Source: Nitrospinota bacterium
GTDB lineage: Bacteria; Nitrospinota; Nitrospinia; SZUA-224
DNA: 8,267 nt
Assembly: GCA_016212345.1 (NCBI GenBank)
Contig: JACRGM010000106.1
Location: 1 to 8,267 of the forward strand
Direction: 5' to 3'
Positions within the stretch are counted from its first letter, which is position 1. Each line of letters opens with the position of its first letter. Under the pieces are notes generated by a model. The model saw nothing but the letters and a program-made list of their open reading frames with translations. It searched no databases and was not told where the DNA came from. The position numbers and the translations under genes were made by a program. Of the stretch, positions 6,071 to 8,267 are shown one piece after another.

Positions 6071-6191
6071 TCTATCCTCCTCCTTTATAGATATATAGCA
6101 AAACACATAAATAAAAGATTATCAAAAAAGGGAAAGAAAATCAATCTTTCTATTGCTGACCTTTCTGATTTAGACTTTGTCATGATGCTGC

Positions 6192-6340
6192 TAATTTTTG
6201 TTCTATAGATTTCCATATAACAAATTACACGGCGTTATCAGTCGAAATCCTCGACGGCGTACCGCTCAGTACGCCTTACTCAGATTTCTCCCTCTAGCCT
6301 TGTGTAATTTATTATCTGAAAATCTATAATTTTTGTTCTA
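6192..6340. repeat. 14-bp direct repeat flanking the inverted-repeat element
   Basis: TAATTTTTGTTCTA is present without mismatch at 6192-6205, directly before the element, and at 6327-6340, directly after it. This is the pattern expected of a target-site duplication on insertion. The sequence is T-rich, so an alternative is a TA duplication landing in a pre-existing tandem repeat. Confidence 0.7.
6206..6326. mobile_element. Complete TAGATTTYC inverted-repeat (MITE-like) element
   Basis: A 121-bp element without coding capacity. Its ends are 25-bp imperfect inverted repeats: the left arm, TAGATTTCCATATAAC then AAATTACAC (6206-6230), agrees at 22 of 25 positions with the complement of the right arm (6302-6326). 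The core has further nested palindromes: GTCGA/TCGAC (6241-6245, 6251-6255), GGCGTAC/GTACGCC around a 6-nt loop (6256-6262, 6269-6275), and GAAATC/GATTTC (6244-6249, 6283-6288). The right arm matches the partial copy at 8216-8267 in opposite orientation at 49 of 52 bases, so this is a dispersed family. Its build suits a non-autonomous element moved by a transposase encoded elsewhere. Confidence 0.82.
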
Positions 6341-6349
6341 ATTTTTTTA

Positions 6350-6379
6350 TTGACACCATCTTCTAAGTTATATTATTAT
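6350..6379 (+). promoter_or_regulatory. Sigma-70 promoter upstream of coaD
   Basis: A perfect -35 TTGACA (6350-6355) is followed after 18 nt by TATTAT (6374-6379), one mismatch from the -10 consensus. It lies 9 bp beyond the duplicated flank of the inverted-repeat element and about 45-50 nt before the coaD start, so it probably drives coaD and the following aminotransferase gene. A Shine-Dalgarno AAGGAG (6413-6418) lies 13 nt before the coaD ATG, a rather long gap. Confidence 0.65.
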
Positions 6380-6431
6380 TTATTTAAACTCTAAACTCGA
6401 ATTGTGCATGATAAGGAGTAATTAATTATTT

Positions 6432-6917
6432 ATGAGAATTGCTGTTTATCCGGGGACATTTGATCCTGTTACCAATGGACACCTCGATATCATGAAGAGG
6501 GGGCTTAAGATATTTGATAAGCTTATTATTGCTGTTGCACTTAACCCCAAGAAGAATCCGCTCTTTTCAAGACAAGAGAGGGTAAATTTTATAAAAAAAG
6601 CAACAGAGGGATGGGAGAATATCATAGTTGATTCCTTTGAGTCTCTCCTGATTGATTATGCAAAAAAACATAATGCAATAGCCATCATTAAGGGATTGAG
6701 GGCTGTCTCAGATTTTGAGTTTGAACTCCAGATGGGGTTGATGAACAGGACACTCAACAGTAATATAGAGACGATCTTTATGCTACCTAGTGAAGAGTAT
6801 TTTTTTTTGAACTCAAGGATAATCAAGGAAGTGGCATCCCTTCACGGAGACATCTCCAAACTTGTACCACCTGTGGTTGAACAAGAGTTAAAAGAGAAGT
6901 TTGGTAAATGTAAATGA
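6432..6917 (+). CDS. coaD: Phosphopantetheine adenylyltransferase
   Basis: CoaD transfers AMP from ATP to 4'-phosphopantetheine, giving dephospho-CoA, the fourth step of coenzyme A synthesis. The 161-residue protein has full family length. YPGTFDPVTNGHLDI at 6-20 contains the nucleotidyltransferase TxGH motif (Thr14 to His17). KNPLFSRQERV (41-51) and IIKGLRAVSDFEFELQM (85-101) with Arg90 match the substrate and ATP-binding regions. The C-terminal motif, usually I/L-S-S-S/R-x-x-K-E-V, reads LNSRIIKEVA (126-135), so the first serine is replaced by Asn127; the invariant lysine (Lys132) is present. A run of nine T at 6800-6808 lies just before this motif. It is probably cotranscribed with the aminotransferase gene 25 bp downstream. 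Confidence 0.95.
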   Translation: MRIAVYPGTFDPVTNGHLDIMKRGLKIFDKLIIAVALNPKKNPLFSRQERVNFIKKATEGWENIIVDSFESLLIDYAKKHNAIAIIKGLRAVSDFEFELQMGLMNRTLNSNIETIFMLPSEEYFFLNSRIIKEVASLHGDISKLVPPVVEQELKEKFGKCK

Positions 6918-6942
6918 AGAACTTACAAAGGGCTTAAAACTA

Positions 6943-8130
6943 ATGAAATTTTCAAAAAGGATTCAAAAGATCAAGCCATCAATGACCCTTGCCATAACGG
7001 CAAAGGAATCTGCTATGAGAGCCAAGGGGATAGATATCATAGGCTTTGGTGCAGGAGAACCTGACTTTGATACCCCTGAGAACATAAAAGAGGCAGCAGT
7101 GAGGTGCTTAAAAGAGGGATTTACAAAATATACCCCTGTTGGTGGTATAGATACCCTAAAAGAGGCGATTATCGAAAAGTTTAAGAGAGATAATGGGCTA
7201 ACTTATAATAAATCTGAGATAATAGTCTCCTGTGGCGCAAAACATAGTATATATAATGCAGTTCAGGCCCTCTTTGAGGAGGGGGATGAGGTTATTATCC
7301 CTGCCCCATATTGGGTATCATACCCTGATATTGTAACCCTTTCAGGGGCAGAGCCAGTAATAGTGGAGACATCAGAGGAAAATGGTTTCAGGCTGAGGGG
7401 AGAGGATCTTAAACAATATATTACATCAAGGACAAAGGGGATCATATTAAATACCCCGTCTAATCCTACAGGTGGTGCATATACAAAGGAAGATGTAGAG
7501 GAGATAGCTGCCATCTCTGTGGAGAGAGGGATATTTGTGATCTCTGATGAGATATATGAGAAGATTGTATATGATGGATTTAACCCCACAAGCATTGCCT
7601 CTATAGATGATGAGATAAAGGATCTTACAGTTGTTATAAATGGTGTATCAAAGACTTATTCAATGACAGGATGGCGGATAGGTTATACTGCAGCCCATAA
7701 AGAGATCGTCTCTGCCATGTTCAATATACAGAGTCAGAGCACATCCAACCCTGTATCGATTTCACAGAAGGCTGCTGTGGAGGCCTTAAATGGATCTCAG
7801 GATGCGACTGCAATAATGGTAGAGGAATTCAGAAAGCGAAGAGACTATATTGTAGAGAGACTCAACTCCATAGAGGGTGTTTCATGTTTTAAACCCCTTG
7901 GTGCATTCTATGTCTTTCCCAATATATCTAAATTATATGGGAGAAGATATGGGGATAAGATCATTAAAGGGTCTCTTAATATGGCGGATTATCTTATTCA
8001 GGAGGCAAAGGTCTCTGTAGTACCTGGTATCGCCTTTGGAGCAGATGATTTTATACGCCTCTCTTATGCCACATCTATGGAGAACATAAAAAGAGGATTA
8101 GACAGGATTGAGGAGGCGATTGGGAGATAA
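6943..8130 (+). CDS. Aspartate-type aminotransferase (class I, subgroup I-beta)
   Basis: This PLP enzyme most likely interconverts aspartate and 2-oxoglutarate with oxaloacetate and glutamate; homologues named AspC, AspB or AatA may also use prephenate. At 395 residues it has the subgroup's usual length. Visible motifs are GFGAGEPDFDTP (34-44), YTPVGG (63-68), CGAKHSIYN (97-105), PAPYWVSYPD (120-129), NTPSNPTGG (170-178) with Asn174, SDEIYEKIVYDG (201-212) with Asp202 and Tyr205, the PLP lysine Lys237 in SKTYSMTGWRIGY, and IRLSYA (371-376) whose Arg372 binds the substrate carboxylate. I chose ATG 6943, preceded by AAAGGG (6927-6932) at 10 nt, over a TTG at 6901 that would overlap coaD. No membrane or signal segment is seen; it should be cytoplasmic. 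Confidence 0.92.
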   Translation: MKFSKRIQKIKPSMTLAITAKESAMRAKGIDIIGFGAGEPDFDTPENIKEAAVRCLKEGFTKYTPVGGIDTLKEAIIEKFKRDNGLTYNKSEIIVSCGAKHSIYNAVQALFEEGDEVIIPAPYWVSYPDIVTLSGAEPVIVETSEENGFRLRGEDLKQYITSRTKGIILNTPSNPTGGAYTKEDVEEIAAISVERGIFVISDEIYEKIVYDGFNPTSIASIDDEIKDLTVVINGVSKTYSMTGWRIGYTAAHKEIVSAMFNIQSQSTSNPVSISQKAAVEALNGSQDATAIMVEEFRKRRDYIVERLNSIEGVSCFKPLGAFYVFPNISKLYGRRYGDKIIKGSLNMADYLIQEAKVSVVPGIAFGADDFIRLSYATSMENIKRGLDRIEEAIGR

Positions 8131-8215
8131 GAATACCTACAATGCTATATCTTTGCTTGATTCTTGCAAAGCCAGTCAAGATTCTCATAAAGGTCATTTT
8201 CGTTAAAGCTTGTTA
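8131..8215. other. Spacer after aminotransferase gene with weak hairpin
   Basis: CTTTGC (8151-8156) and GCAAAG (8166-8171) form a 6-bp stem around 9 nt shortly after the aminotransferase stop. No T-run follows, so it is at best a weak terminator. Nothing else is recognisable before the repeat that begins at 8216. Confidence 0.3.
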
Positions 8216-8267
8216 TAGATTTCCAGATAATAAATTACACAAGGCTAGAGGAAGAAATCCGAGTAAG
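8216..8267. mobile_element. Partial copy of TAGATTTYC inverted-repeat element at window edge
   Basis: These last 52 bases match the complement of the right arm of the element at 6206-6326 with three mismatches (49 of 52): TAGATTTCC, then AGATAATAAATTACAC, AAGGCTAGAGG and a GAGTAAG end. The copy continues past the window, and its orientation is opposite to that of the full copy. TA precedes it, as with the other copies. Confidence 0.85.

Larger units (their letters stand above)
6071..6431. other. Intergenic region between divergent TPR and coaD genes
   Basis: This 361-bp gap holds the TPR gene leader with its strong Shine-Dalgarno (6075-6086), the full inverted-repeat element (6206-6326) with a 14-bp direct repeat on both sides, and the coaD promoter (6350-6379). 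On the minus strand, TTGATT (6144-6139) followed after 15 nt by GATAAT (6123-6118) could be the TPR promoter; the spacer is short, so I do not list it separately. I see no open frame or tRNA in it. Confidence 0.6.

Noticed and set aside
6901..6942. TTG start for the aminotransferase overlapping coaD
   Set aside because: The extra residues match nothing in the family, and ATG 6943 has a well-spaced AAAGGG.
1..8267. Hidden defence, toxin-antitoxin or secondary-metabolite system
   Set aside because: Every substantial open frame is accounted for by a recognised housekeeping or regulatory family; nothing resembling such a system is present.

Overview
The window is an AT-rich bacterial chromosomal segment. 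Codon choice favours ATA, AGA and AGG. It carries conserved housekeeping genes and one flagellar regulator, so the host should be a motile bacterium. The mix (truB-rpsO-pnp-M16 peptidase order, FlgM, MgtC/SapB, a YfgM-like TPR protein, a type I-beta aspartate aminotransferase) and the many short palindromic repeats would fit an uncultured lineage. I cannot name a phylum from the sequence alone.

Layout. (1) 1-4100, plus strand: the 3' end of truB, then rpsO, pnp and an M16 zinc peptidase. This is the classic translation/RNA-decay operon. pnp and the peptidase overlap, and a GC-rich palindromic element lies between truB and rpsO. (2) 4111-6070, minus strand: a membrane-anchored TPR protein followed closely by an MgtC/SapB membrane protein, then flgM, which has its own sigma-28-type promoter. 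flgM converges on the peptidase gene with only 10 nt between stop codons. (3) 6432-8130, plus strand: coaD and an aspartate-type aminotransferase, transcribed divergently from the TPR gene and preceded by a good sigma-70 promoter.

Most of the novelty is between genes. A family of small inverted-repeat elements with ends TAGATTTYC occurs three times. One is a complete 121-bp copy (6206-6326) between the divergent TPR and coaD genes, flanked by a perfect 14-bp direct repeat. One is a 60-bp deleted copy (4415-4474) lying exactly between the native Shine-Dalgarno sequence and the native start codon of flgM. The third runs off the window end (8216-8267). The copy in flgM supplies an in-frame ATG, giving the predicted protein extension MEIYN, and could also fold to bring the native ribosome-binding site back near the original ATG. 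Upstream of it is a sequence with an exact GCCGATAA -10 box and a TAAAG -35 box, as expected for a FliA/SigD promoter.

Other repeats are an unrelated palindromic element at 255-326, a heptameric AGTTAGG-type array spanning the TPR stop codon, a G6/C6 hairpin between mgtC and flgM, and simple-sequence tracts inside the TPR and coaD genes. I see no CRISPR array, tRNA, rRNA, transposase, phage gene or defence system.
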